Assembly (NCBI GenBank): GCA_002345825.1
Contig: DDWD01000108.1
Coordinates: 1-24,628 of the forward strand
Length of the DNA stretch: 24,628 bases
Source: Bacteroidales bacterium UBA2295
GTDB taxonomy: Bacteria; Bacteroidota; Bacteroidia; Bacteroidales; Tenuifilaceae
Reading direction: 5' to 3'
The notes under the pieces were generated by a model. The model saw only the letters and a program-made list of their open reading frames with translations. It searched no databases and was not told the DNA's origin. Shown here in pieces: positions 7,953 to 15,715 of this stretch (positions are counted from its first letter, which is position 1; the number at the start of each line of letters is the position of its first letter). The position numbers were made by a program, and so were the translations under genes.

Positions 7953-7956
7953 TTAC

Positions 7957-7971
7957 TTAGAACAGTTCTAA
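7957..7971. promoter_or_regulatory. 15-bp palindrome at the predicted start site
   Basis: TTAGAACAGTTCTAA is a perfect 7+1+7 palindrome centred at 7964, almost exactly on the predicted +1 of the sigma54 promoter. ACAGTT within it can also pair with AACTGT at 7974-7979. It could be a repressor operator or an early RNA hairpin; chance cannot be excluded. Confidence 0.35.
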
Positions 7972-8018
7972 ATAACTGTGAGGCCACAAATAATAATAAC
8001 AACTAAAATAGTAAAACA

Positions 8019-8615
8019 ATGAAACGTTTAATTGGAATTGTCGCAATTTTTCTAACAGTAGCGTTTAATACCAGTATTCTGGCTCAAACACACTACGAGG
8101 TAAAATCGCACAATGTTGTAATAGAAGGGACTTCGAACCTGCACGACTGGACTGCAGATGTGGAAAACCTGAAAGGTAACTTTAAAATTAATGTTGAAAA
8201 CAACAAAATTGTAGGTATTGAAAACCTTTCGGTAAAAGTAGATGCCCAATCGCTAAATGGGTCAAAGGGGAGCATAATGAACTCCAAAATCAACGATGCC
8301 CTAAACTCCAAAAAACACCCCGAAATCTCGTTTGTACTGCGTAAAGTTAACTCCATTTCAGAAACTTCAGATGCATACAAACTAAACACTACAGGCATTT
8401 TGGAAATATCAGGGGTGAGCAAACCTGTAAGCCTAAGCGCAGAAGGTAAGATACTTGCTAGTGGCGAAATAGAATTCAAGGGATCAACAAAACTCAAAAT
8501 GAGCGATTTTAGTGTTAAACCTCCAACAGCCATGTTTGGGGCATTAACTACAGGCGACGAAATTACGCTTAAGTATTCCGTGGTGGTTAAACCCAATATG
8601 CTAACCAATAAGTAG
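8019..8615 (+). CDS. YceI-family periplasmic lipid-binding protein
   Basis: The 198-residue protein has a signal peptide (about 1-23, ending LAQ) followed by one YceI domain, a lipocalin-like barrel known in other members to hold long isoprenoid or quinone-like molecules. Landmarks are the N-terminal strand and SNLHDWTA (39-46), LNSKKHPEISFVL (about 99-111), the middle LEISGVSKPVSLSAEGKI, and the closing KLKMSDFSVKPPTAMFG and TGDEITLKYSVVV. It should act in the periplasm. It is the first gene after the predicted sigma54 promoter and is followed by a porin 40 nt later and a second YceI-like gene. The family call is firm; the ligand is unknown, and in this setting a role in envelope lipid or quinone handling is only a guess. 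Confidence 0.85.
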   Translation: MKRLIGIVAIFLTVAFNTSILAQTHYEVKSHNVVIEGTSNLHDWTADVENLKGNFKINVENNKIVGIENLSVKVDAQSLNGSKGSIMNSKINDALNSKKHPEISFVLRKVNSISETSDAYKLNTTGILEISGVSKPVSLSAEGKILASGEIEFKGSTKLKMSDFSVKPPTAMFGALTTGDEITLKYSVVVKPNMLTNK

Positions 8616-8655
8616 ATCTTAAAATAATTATAAATCAACTAAACAAGTAAGTAAT

Positions 8656-10002
8656 ATGAAAATTTCAATTAGAAACATGGCATTAGCCATAGCAATTACA
8701 ATTTTTTCACTACCCGTTTTAGCACAAAACGAAAAGGTTAGCTTTTTTAGGCCAGCCGATCAGCGGGGAGTTAATGTTTTTGAAACCCCAAAGGGTGATA
8801 CTACTGAATTTAAAGGCCTACATGTAAGAATTGGCGGTAGCTTTACCCAGCAATTTCAAATGCTTAGCCACAGCAACGAGGCTACGGCTAACGATGTTGC
8901 GTTTGGTGCAGGAACGGTTAACCTTAATGCGCTCTACCCACTTAGCCCAGGTTTCAATCTTGCAACTGCTAACCTAAGGTTCGATGTTCAGCTTGAGGAT
9001 GGTATCAAGGTTGTGCTAGAAAACTACATGTCGTCGCGTCACCACCCCGAATTTTGGGTAAAAGGTGGTTACGTTCAGGTTGATAAGCTGCCAATGTTTG
9101 GAAATCCCGACTGGTTCGCTAACCATATAACTGCTAAGGTTGGTCACTTTGGTTTGAACTACGGCGACCAGCAATTCCGCAGAAGCGACAATGGTAATAC
9201 AATTTATAACCCCTTTGTAGGGAATTATATCATGGATGCCTTTGCCACCGAGATTGCTGGTGAGGTTTATATCTACCCAGTTGAAAATCTCTTTGTGATG
9301 GCAGGTTTATCTAGCGGTATCATCAATGGCGATGTGAAGGATTACGGCGAGCAGAAGAAGAGCCCCTCAATCCTAGCCAAAGTGGGCTACGACAGCCAAA
9401 TCACCGAAGATTTTCGCTTCAGATTATCGGCCAGTCTCTACAGCAACCCCGGCACAACCCGTAATACACTTTACGCTGGCGACCGTACCGGATCGCGTTA
9501 CTACCTTGCAGGCGAACCCGAGTATTACCGGAACTACCGTGCAGGTGGTGCTGTGGCTGCCACTAATGCAACCGACAGGTTCACCTCAGGACGTTTAAGC
9601 CCAGATTTTACCCATAAGGTAACCTCAGTGATGGTTAATCCATTCGTTAAATTCAAAGGACTGGAGTTTTTTGGAACCTACGAGATGTCACAAGGAATGC
9701 AGGCTGGCGAAACCGAAAATCGTAAGTTTTCGCAACTAGCAGGCGAGGTTATCTACCGTTTTATGCCCCGCGAACAGGTGTTTGTAGGTGGTCGCTACAA
9801 CATGGTTTCTGGTACACTACCCGGTGCTACAGATGAAATCTCGGTTGATCGAATTCAGCTATCGCTAGGTTGGTACACCACAAAGAATTTGCTGGTGAAG
9901 ATGGAGTATGTAAGTCAGAATTACAACGATTTTGCTGCTGCTGATTACAGGCACGAGCTAAATTTCAACGGAGTTATGGTTGAAGCTGCCATTAGTTTCT
10001 AA
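8656..10002 (+). CDS. Outer-membrane porin (OprO/P-like, hypothetical substrate)
   Basis: The 448-residue protein begins with a signal peptide (about 1-24, ending LAQ). The rest is typical of a 16-stranded-type porin: GLHVRIGGSFTQQFQML, LRFDVQLEDGIKVVLENYM, AKVGHFGLNYGDQQFRRSDN, FEFFGTYEMSQ-like strands and a C-terminal strand ending in Phe (VMVEAAISF), the usual last residue recognised for barrel assembly. It resembles porins of the phosphate-selective O/P type that are common in Bacteroidota, but the substrate cannot be assigned from that. It lies between two YceI-like genes with 40 nt before it and 56 nt after it. A strong hairpin occupies the downstream gap. Confidence 0.78.
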   Translation: MKISIRNMALAIAITIFSLPVLAQNEKVSFFRPADQRGVNVFETPKGDTTEFKGLHVRIGGSFTQQFQMLSHSNEATANDVAFGAGTVNLNALYPLSPGFNLATANLRFDVQLEDGIKVVLENYMSSRHHPEFWVKGGYVQVDKLPMFGNPDWFANHITAKVGHFGLNYGDQQFRRSDNGNTIYNPFVGNYIMDAFATEIAGEVYIYPVENLFVMAGLSSGIINGDVKDYGEQKKSPSILAKVGYDSQITEDFRFRLSASLYSNPGTTRNTLYAGDRTGSRYYLAGEPEYYRNYRAGGAVAATNATDRFTSGRLSPDFTHKVTSVMVNPFVKFKGLEFFGTYEMSQGMQAGETENRKFSQLAGEVIYRFMPREQVFVGGRYNMVSGTLPGATDEISVDRIQLSLGWYTTKNLLVKMEYVSQNYNDFAAADYRHELNFNGVMVEAAISF

Positions 10003-10007
10003 ATACA

Positions 10008-10040
10008 TTATACCTGCCCCGAATGTCGGGGCAGGTATAA
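10008..10040 (+). terminator. 15-bp hairpin between porin and second YceI-like gene
   Basis: Arms 10008-10022 (TTATACCTGCCCCGA) and 10026-10040 pair perfectly around a 3-nt loop, just after the porin stop and 18 bp before the next ATG. It is GC-rich at its core, with only AATTT after it. It could be a partial terminator that lowers expression of the third gene, or an mRNA-stabilising stem. Confidence 0.55.
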
Positions 10041-10058
10041 AATTTATAATCATCAACT

Positions 10059-10694
10059 ATGCTTACGAACCTTGCAATGCTTTTCTTAATATCCACCTCT
10101 GTGACTACTAACACAGTGAGCCAGTACTCCTATACCATTCAGGAGCAGAGTTGGATTTCCATTGCTGGTTCAAGTAATGTTAATTCTTTTGAATGCTTTT
10201 CCAACAGCAACTTCACCAAAGGGATAATATATGTAAACACAACCGAGAATGGCAATGCCATTGCATTCTCCGAAGCTCAAATGGCATTAGAAATTGAATC
10301 GTTCGACTGCAAAAATCCTATACTCAACAAAGATATGTACAAGGCCCTTGGAGCCCATAAAAATCCCAATATACTAATCGAACTTTTGGATGCAGAGTTT
10401 ATGCATAGCGAAGTCCAAAATCCACACTCTGGCAATATAAACGTTTCGGCAACCATTACAATTAATGGCAATTGCCAAACCATGAATTTCCCCATACAGT
10501 GGGTTAGGATAAGCGGTACCGACATCAGATTTGTTGGGTCGCAAAATATCAACATGACAGATTTTGATATTAAACCACCTTCGCCGGCTTTTGGATTGGT
10601 AAAGGTAAACGATTTAATCACCATCAACTTTCACCTAATAGTCCAAACAAATACTTCAGTATTTGCCGATGGTGTAAAGTTAGGCCAACCCTAA
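10059..10694 (+). CDS. Second, divergent YceI-like protein
   Basis: The 211-residue product has a hydrophobic N terminus (about 1-22) without the usual basic residues, then a YceI-like domain. It has WISIAGSSNVNSFEC where the first copy has the SNLHDW motif, then KDMYKALGAHKNPNILIELL, ATITINGNCQTMNFPIQW and NMTDFDIKPPSPAFGLVKVNDLITINFHLIV, which parallels the C terminus of the protein at 8019. It is clearly a distant paralogue that has lost the His-Asp-Trp of that motif. An in-frame TAA at 10047 rules out an upstream start. Its stop overlaps the convergent aspartate kinase stop by 4 bp. Export is likely but the signal peptide is atypical. Confidence 0.75.
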   Translation: MLTNLAMLFLISTSVTTNTVSQYSYTIQEQSWISIAGSSNVNSFECFSNSNFTKGIIYVNTTENGNAIAFSEAQMALEIESFDCKNPILNKDMYKALGAHKNPNILIELLDAEFMHSEVQNPHSGNINVSATITINGNCQTMNFPIQWVRISGTDIRFVGSQNINMTDFDIKPPSPAFGLVKVNDLITINFHLIVQTNTSVFADGVKLGQP

Positions 10695-11959
10695 GGCTCG
10701 CTCGATTGATATACCACGCGAATTGTACTTCGGGTTTTCTGCTGCAGAAAAACACTCCTTCCCTTAAGCATTTTGTCGATTAATTCCTGTGTGAAATGTC
10801 GAACGGTAAGTAGTTCAAGCCCCTTATTATACTTCACCTCAAACGATCTGTTAAGTTCCTCAATTGCACTAGGCAAAAAATGGTCCTCGTTGTCAACACA
10901 AATAGAGAAACTTATGGCCGAACTCTGTACAAGATTTGCCTTCACCCTATGGTTATAGAGTACAGCAAATATCTTGCTGAGGCAATCTTCAATCACAAAC
11001 GAAAAATCGCGGGGGGTAAGCGAAACAAGCACCTGATTTGACTTTACAATTCGTATTGGGGGATAATCTATGTGCTCCTCAGTTTGGTATACACGAGTTC
11101 CGTTTGAAGAAATATTTGTAAACGATTTTACGAAAAGCGATATCTGCTTATTCTGTAGCGGCTTTATTGTTTTAGGATGGATAATCTGTGCCCCACAGTA
11201 TGCCAACTCTATGGCCTCCCTAAACGAAACCCTATCGAGCTTAATGGTATCGGAAAAAATCCGCGGATCGGCATTTAGTACCCCATCCACATCTTTCCAA
11301 ATGGTAACGCTATGGGCATCGAGGAGGTTGGCCAGGAGCGCAGCGGTGTAATCCGATCCCTCGCGGCCCAGCGTGGTGGTGTAACCATCGGCTGTTCCTC
11401 CTATAAACCCCTGTGTAACAAATATTTTTTCATCAGTAAAATTAAAATTTTGTTTGCAAAGTTTTTGCGACTCCTTAAAGTCAACATTCCCCTCGCGGTA
11501 ATTGCTATCGGTTCTCAACACCCTCCTAACATCAACCCAAGTGTTTTTAACTCCAACCGCATTAAGATATATAGATACTATTTTAGTAGATATCAACTCT
11601 CCGTACGATACAATCTGATCGTAATTGAAATTGTAATTTCCCTGAGGCCGAACCTTAAGACGTTGCTCTAGGTTTATAAACAGATCTTCAATCTCCTTTA
11701 CCCTATCAGGGCAAGCATCTTGGCAGAGGCTGGCAGCAATGGTTAAGTGATAATCACGTATTGTTGAAAAATCATCCCATACTTTTGGATTATCGGCAAT
11801 ATAGTGCGCAAGGAGCTGCTCAAGGGCATTGGTAGTTTTGCCCATAGCCGAAATAACAACAATCAAATCACCAGTATTCGATCTTACAATTTCTGCAAGA
11901 TTCTTCACTCCCTGGGCATCTTTAACCGATGCTCCGCCAAATTTGAAAACATTTAACAT
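10691..11959 (-). CDS. lysC: Aspartate kinase
   Basis: A monofunctional aspartate kinase of 422 residues phosphorylates aspartate at the head of the lysine, threonine and methionine pathways. Seen are the N-terminal KFGGAS (usually KFGGTS), the Glu-containing VSYGELIST, TTLGREGSDYTAALLA, and WKDVDGVLNADPRIF, with ACT-type regulatory sequence in the last 130 or so residues. No homoserine dehydrogenase part is fused. The start at 11959 (MLNVFKFGG) is preferred over a longer frame from 12031, because the added residues do not resemble the family and the likely promoter lies inside them. It is convergent with the second YceI-like gene: the shared CTAA at 10691-10694 holds both stops. The lysC name is given by function; isozyme specificity is not visible. 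Confidence 0.9.
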   Translation of the reverse strand: MLNVFKFGGASVKDAQGVKNLAEIVRSNTGDLIVVISAMGKTTNALEQLLAHYIADNPKVWDDFSTIRDYHLTIAASLCQDACPDRVKEIEDLFINLEQRLKVRPQGNYNFNYDQIVSYGELISTKIVSIYLNAVGVKNTWVDVRRVLRTDSNYREGNVDFKESQKLCKQNFNFTDEKIFVTQGFIGGTADGYTTTLGREGSDYTAALLANLLDAHSVTIWKDVDGVLNADPRIFSDTIKLDRVSFREAIELAYCGAQIIHPKTIKPLQNKQISLFVKSFTNISSNGTRVYQTEEHIDYPPIRIVKSNQVLVSLTPRDFSFVIEDCLSKIFAVLYNHRVKANLVQSSAISFSICVDNEDHFLPSAIEELNRSFEVKYNKGLELLTVRHFTQELIDKMLKGRSVFLQQKTRSTIRVVYQSSEP

Positions 11960-12000
11960 GTAAACGGATGTTGAATTAACAATAAATCGGATGTTGACAT

Positions 12001-12032
12001 CAAAAGTAGTAATATTTGATCCATATGACAAT
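12001..12032 (-). promoter_or_regulatory. Promoter for aspartate kinase
   Basis: On the minus strand ATTG (12032-12029) is followed after 20 bp by TACTTTTG (12008-12001), a match to TAnnTTTG. The start would be near 11994, about 35 nt before the ATG at 11959. This supports that start codon over the one at 12031. Confidence 0.5.
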
Positions 12033-12191
12033 CGTAAAAACTAATCACGTTGAAAAAGTGGTCTAAAGCCAATCCGTCAACATCACTCGCAAACGTTTTA
12101 AAACAGGTAAAATTGTTTTTTATATCGAATAATTATGCGTAAAATTGCTATCCAAAACAACACCAATTCCATCACATAAATTGATTTACTA

Positions 12192-13217
12192 ATGGAAGGC
12201 TACACGATCAAGACGCTTACACAGTTTATTATTGAGCGTCAAGCCGAATTCCCTTATGCAACTGGGGAATTTACTCGCCTACTATACCATATGGGCATTG
12301 CCGCCAAGGTGGTGAATAAAAAAGTTAACAAGGCTGGCCTTGTGGATATCCTTGGACTTGCAGGCGACGTGAACGTGCAGGGCGAAGAGCAAAAAAAGTT
12401 AGATGTATTTGCCAACTGGCGCTTTATCCAATCGCTCAAATCGTCGGGCGAATGCTGCGGTGTTGCCTCCGAGGAGGATCAGGAAATTATCACATTTGAT
12501 GATGATCTTTCGCTCGATGGTAATTACATAGTTTCAATGGATCCGCTGGATGGTTCATCGAATATTGATGTGAATGTTTCAATTGGGACTATTTTTAGCA
12601 TTTATCGCCGCATAAGTCCACGGGGCACTAAGGCTGTACTTGAAGATTTTATGCAGCCTGGCTCGAAACAAGTATGCGCTGGATATATTATCTACGGATC
12701 ATCAACCATGCTTGTTTATACCACAGGACACGGGGTTTACGGATTCACTCTTGATCCATCCATTGGTGAGTTCTGCCTGTCGCATTACGATATTAAAACA
12801 CCCGAAGATGGCCCATTCTACTCAATAAATGAGGGGAACTATGCCAAAATGCCTAGGGGAATCCAGCAGTACATCAAGTACTGTCAGGTTGAGGATAAGG
12901 ATACCGGTCGTCCATACTCAGCCCGATACATTGGCTCGTTAGTTTCCGATTTCCACAGAAACCTGCTAAAAGGTGGGATATTCCTATACCCAGAAACAGC
13001 CGCTGCACCCAACGGTAAGCTGCGGTTAATTTACGAGTGTAACCCCATAGCTTTTCTTGCAGAAAGTGCTGGAGGCAAAGCTAGCACTGGCAGCGAAAGG
13101 ATATTAGATATAAAACCCTCTTCGCTTCACCAAAGGGTTCCATTTATTGTTGGATCGAAAAATATGGTCGAAAAAGTTGAGGAGAAACTAGTAGAATACC
13201 CCACAAACGGGCATTAA
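12192..13217 (+). CDS. fbp: Class I fructose-1,6-bisphosphatase
   Basis: This 341-residue cytoplasmic enzyme removes the 1-phosphate from fructose 1,6-bisphosphate, a controlling step of gluconeogenesis. The class I motifs are plain: ASEED (92-96) and the metal and substrate site DPLDGSSNIDVNVSIGTIF (117-135), later YIGSLVSDFHRNLLKGGIFLYP and LRLIYECNPIAFLAESAGGKAS. Length is normal for the family. The ATG at 12192 begins at the usual N terminus. It is divergent from the aspartate kinase gene across 232 bp and ends in a strong terminator, so it is probably a single-gene unit. I saw no full TAnnTTTG box; TAAAATTG occurs at 12108 and 12140. Confidence 0.95.
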   Translation: MEGYTIKTLTQFIIERQAEFPYATGEFTRLLYHMGIAAKVVNKKVNKAGLVDILGLAGDVNVQGEEQKKLDVFANWRFIQSLKSSGECCGVASEEDQEIITFDDDLSLDGNYIVSMDPLDGSSNIDVNVSIGTIFSIYRRISPRGTKAVLEDFMQPGSKQVCAGYIIYGSSTMLVYTTGHGVYGFTLDPSIGEFCLSHYDIKTPEDGPFYSINEGNYAKMPRGIQQYIKYCQVEDKDTGRPYSARYIGSLVSDFHRNLLKGGIFLYPETAAAPNGKLRLIYECNPIAFLAESAGGKASTGSERILDIKPSSLHQRVPFIVGSKNMVEKVEEKLVEYPTNGH

Positions 13218-13245
13218 CAATATTTCTTAAACCTAAACCTGACAG

Positions 13246-13285
13246 AAAGCGCATTGTGAGAAATCCAATGCGCTTTTGTTTTTTT
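13246..13285 (+). terminator. Rho-independent terminator after fbp
   Basis: Perfect 11-bp arms AAAGCGCATTG (13246-13256) and CAATGCGCTTT (13266-13276) around a 9-nt loop are followed by a T-rich run to 13285. This is a standard intrinsic terminator 28 bp after the fbp stop. Confidence 0.9.
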
Positions 13286-13390
13286 AACGGTTAGTAGTTG
13301 TAAGTTGCATACGATTTTAAGATAACCATCGGCACGAAAAAGGATTAGTTTGCTAATACACTGACTACATACACATTACCACACATTTTA

Positions 13391-13984
13391 TTATTCAATG
13401 GGATTATTAAGTTCTTCAATAATTTCCCTTCCATTCTCAAATAATGATTCTATCTCCTCCCTCTCATAAATCCACCTGTTCGTTTCAAGACCAATTATAC
13501 TCTTAGCCTTTAACTCATCAATAAGTTCTAAATAATCTTTCTTTACGATAAGTCTTAGTGGACTAATTTCACTCTCTAGCTGCAATAATTTTGTGGCAAT
13601 CCTTTTATTTACAAATTCTTTGATTATTCTATCTGAGTTTGATAGTATTGTGAGGTTATCGTCTATTACTTTAATACCTGTTTTCTTTCTCCCTCTTCTA
13701 ACAAAATCTACCCAATATTTTTTGCTGATTTCACACTCAAAACCCTTATTAATGTTTGATATTGAATATATTCCCGAAAATGTTTGATTCATAGAAGCTT
13801 TACTTGAAAACGAATCATATGCAAAAAAGAATAACGCACCTTCCTTGAATAAAACATATTTTGTTTTCAATATTGGATCATTTGACGATACGTAAAAACG
13901 TCTGCTATTCTTATGTGTTTCAAAAGGCAACCCCTTGGACTTAGGGTAATCTAACAGTACTTCAAATGCGCTTCTATCTTCCAT
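13391..13984 (-). CDS. Hypothetical protein, AT-rich orphan
   Basis: The gene encodes 197 residues that I do not recognise. There is no signal peptide, membrane helix or metal motif. The N-terminal part reads as alternating strands (RRFYVSSND, KYVLFKEGALFFFAYDSF, FSGIYSISN) with a basic RRGRKKTG patch near residues 95-102. The C-terminal 80 residues look helical and charged, ending in EREEIESLFENGREIIEELN. The gene is visibly more AT-rich than its neighbours and uses many AAA, AAT and ATT codons, which may reflect transfer or relaxed constraint. It sits alone between fbp and the hisS-hutH unit, with no clear promoter. An unbroken frame of this length makes a real gene likely. Confidence 0.6.
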   Translation of the reverse strand: MEDRSAFEVLLDYPKSKGLPFETHKNSRRFYVSSNDPILKTKYVLFKEGALFFFAYDSFSSKASMNQTFSGIYSISNINKGFECEISKKYWVDFVRRGRKKTGIKVIDDNLTILSNSDRIIKEFVNKRIATKLLQLESEISPLRLIVKKDYLELIDELKAKSIIGLETNRWIYEREEIESLFENGREIIEELNNPIE

Positions 13985-14197
13985 ATGAGATTTTTAAAAA
14001 ACTTGGGGCAGCCGGCTAAGTCAATCCAATAATCTCAATGAAAGGTTGAGACTTTGTCCAACTACTTCTTTGATAAAATCTTATTAAGGGTAAAAAAATA
14101 TAAAACTGATTCACAATATTCCAATAATCTTATCTATTTGTAAAACTATTAGTCAACCTATTTCAGAACAAGAGAGCGTTTAAAAACTATTCGTAAT

Positions 14198-15700
14198 CTA
14201 GCACAACTCAGCAGTACTAATATTTCTGATAAACTCAAGACTTTTATCCATCTCTTTATACATCACAACATCTTCCTCAACAAAACGAACCTGTTTGCGA
14301 TACTGCGTTATTACGTTTTCAAGCTTAGGCGATGTTTTGGCAGGGCGACGAAACTCAAGCGCTTGCGATGCATTTAGAATCTCGATGGCAAGGATACGCT
14401 CCACATTATCGATAATCCTAAGCAACTTTGTAGCTGCATTTGCCCCCATGCTCACATGGTCTTCCTGTCCATTCGACGAAACAATACTATCGACCGAAGC
14501 GGGTGTGCAAAGCTGCTTGTTCTGGCTTACCATGGCAGCAGCAGCATACTGAGGTATCATCATCCCAGAGTTTAGCCCTGGATTAGCCACAAGGAATTCG
14601 GGCAAACCGCGCAAACCGAAAATTAGCTGCGCCACCCTGCGCTCCGATATATTGCCCAATTCAGCAAGCGCAAGGGCTGCAAAATCGAGGCTAAGCGCCA
14701 AGGGCTGGCCGTGGAAATTCCCTCCCGATAGTATCAGATCTTCATCGGGCCAAATGGTGGGGTTATCGGTAACTGAGTTAATCTCTGTTAGCACAAGTTG
14801 AGCCACGTAGGCTATCGAATCTTTGGATGCACCATGAACCTGGGGCATACAGCGAAACGAGTAGGGATCTTGAACGTGTTTCTTTGGACGCGAAATTAGT
14901 TCGCTACCCTCAAGCAATTTGCGGATATTTGCCGCCGTTTCAATTTGGCCATTATGAGGTCTTACGCTGTGCAGATTTGGGTGGAAAGGCTCAATGCGCC
15001 CATCAAAGGCCTCAAGAGAGATTGCTCCAATCACATCGGATAGTTTCAAAATACGGAATGCTCTGAGCAAACCGTAAACTGCATGGGAGCTCATAAACTG
15101 AGTACCGTTTAGCAGCGCCAAGCCTTCTTTAGATTCTAGCTCGATTGGTTCCCAGCCAAACTCCTTAAGCACGTCGGCTGCATTACGTTTTATCCCTTTA
15201 TATCGTACCTCGCCCTCGCCAATAAGCGGAAGGAAAAGATTGGCCAATGGTGCCAAATCACCCGAAGCTCCCAACGATCCACGATCGTAAACAATGGGCA
15301 GAATATCATTATTGTAAAAATTGGCAATACGCTGCACGGTTACCAGCTGTACCCCCGAATGCCCAAGCGATAAAGCATGTGCTTTGAGAACTAGCATTAA
15401 CCTCACAATTTCCGGCACCACCTCATCGCCCGTACTACAAGCATGCGACATCACCAAGTTTTTTTGAAGCTGCGAGAGTTCATCCCTGGAGATGTTCTTG
15501 TTACACAGCGAACCAAATCCTGTGGTTATACCATAAATTGGTTCGTCGTGATTTTCCATCTTTTTATCGAGATACTCACGACAATGGTTTATCAAAACCT
15601 GGGCTTCGGCAGAAATTTCGAGTGTGTAGCCACCCTTTACTAGCTCGTCGAGCAGATCATAAGTAAGGGGTTTGGGAGATATTGAATGAGTTTTTGACAT
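14198..15700 (-). CDS. hutH: Histidine ammonia-lyase
   Basis: Histidine ammonia-lyase (500 residues, cytoplasm) turns histidine into urocanate and ammonia, the first step of histidine breakdown. The MIO cofactor-forming triad Ala-Ser-Gly is at 145-147 in GSLGASGDLAPLAN. YGITTGFG (56-63), QDPYSFRCMPQVHG, SVTDNPTI and GNFHGQPLAL follow, with QEDHVSMG late. The selectivity pair is Ser85-His86 (NLVMSHACS), as in histidine lyases and unlike the His-Leu or Phe-Leu of tyrosine and phenylalanine lyases. It is the second gene of a unit with hisS, 15 nt downstream. No urocanase, imidazolonepropionase or formiminotransferase gene is in the window, so the rest of the pathway must lie elsewhere or be missing. 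Confidence 0.88.
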   Translation of the reverse strand: MSKTHSISPKPLTYDLLDELVKGGYTLEISAEAQVLINHCREYLDKKMENHDEPIYGITTGFGSLCNKNISRDELSQLQKNLVMSHACSTGDEVVPEIVRLMLVLKAHALSLGHSGVQLVTVQRIANFYNNDILPIVYDRGSLGASGDLAPLANLFLPLIGEGEVRYKGIKRNAADVLKEFGWEPIELESKEGLALLNGTQFMSSHAVYGLLRAFRILKLSDVIGAISLEAFDGRIEPFHPNLHSVRPHNGQIETAANIRKLLEGSELISRPKKHVQDPYSFRCMPQVHGASKDSIAYVAQLVLTEINSVTDNPTIWPDEDLILSGGNFHGQPLALSLDFAALALAELGNISERRVAQLIFGLRGLPEFLVANPGLNSGMMIPQYAAAAMVSQNKQLCTPASVDSIVSSNGQEDHVSMGANAATKLLRIIDNVERILAIEILNASQALEFRRPAKTSPKLENVITQYRKQVRFVEEDVVMYKEMDKSLEFIRNISTAELC

Positions 15701-15715
15701 GGTATTATTGATTTT

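Noticed and set aside
8093..8638. 181-codon minus-strand frame opposite the first YceI-like gene
   Set aside because: It is the antisense shadow of a gene with clear signal peptide and family motifs, and its own sequence resembles nothing.
10277..10627. 116-codon minus-strand frame opposite the second YceI-like gene
   Set aside because: Antisense shadow; no motif or signal supports it.
11960..12031. N-terminal extension of aspartate kinase
   Set aside because: The extra residues are unlike the family, and a promoter candidate lies at 12001-12032.
12108..12147. TAAAATTG twice, 32 bp apart, as promoters for fbp
   Set aside because: Both lack the TTTG core (ATTG instead), and neither has a -33 box at good spacing.
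14025..14130. 11-bp direct repeat TCCAATAATCT as an insertion footprint
   Set aside because: It is short and AT-rich, 95 bp apart, with no mobile gene between the copies; chance is likely.
14198..15700. Phenylalanine or tyrosine ammonia-lyase instead of HutH
   Set aside because: The selectivity pair is Ser-His, as in histidine lyases, and the later QEDHVSMG block also fits HutH.
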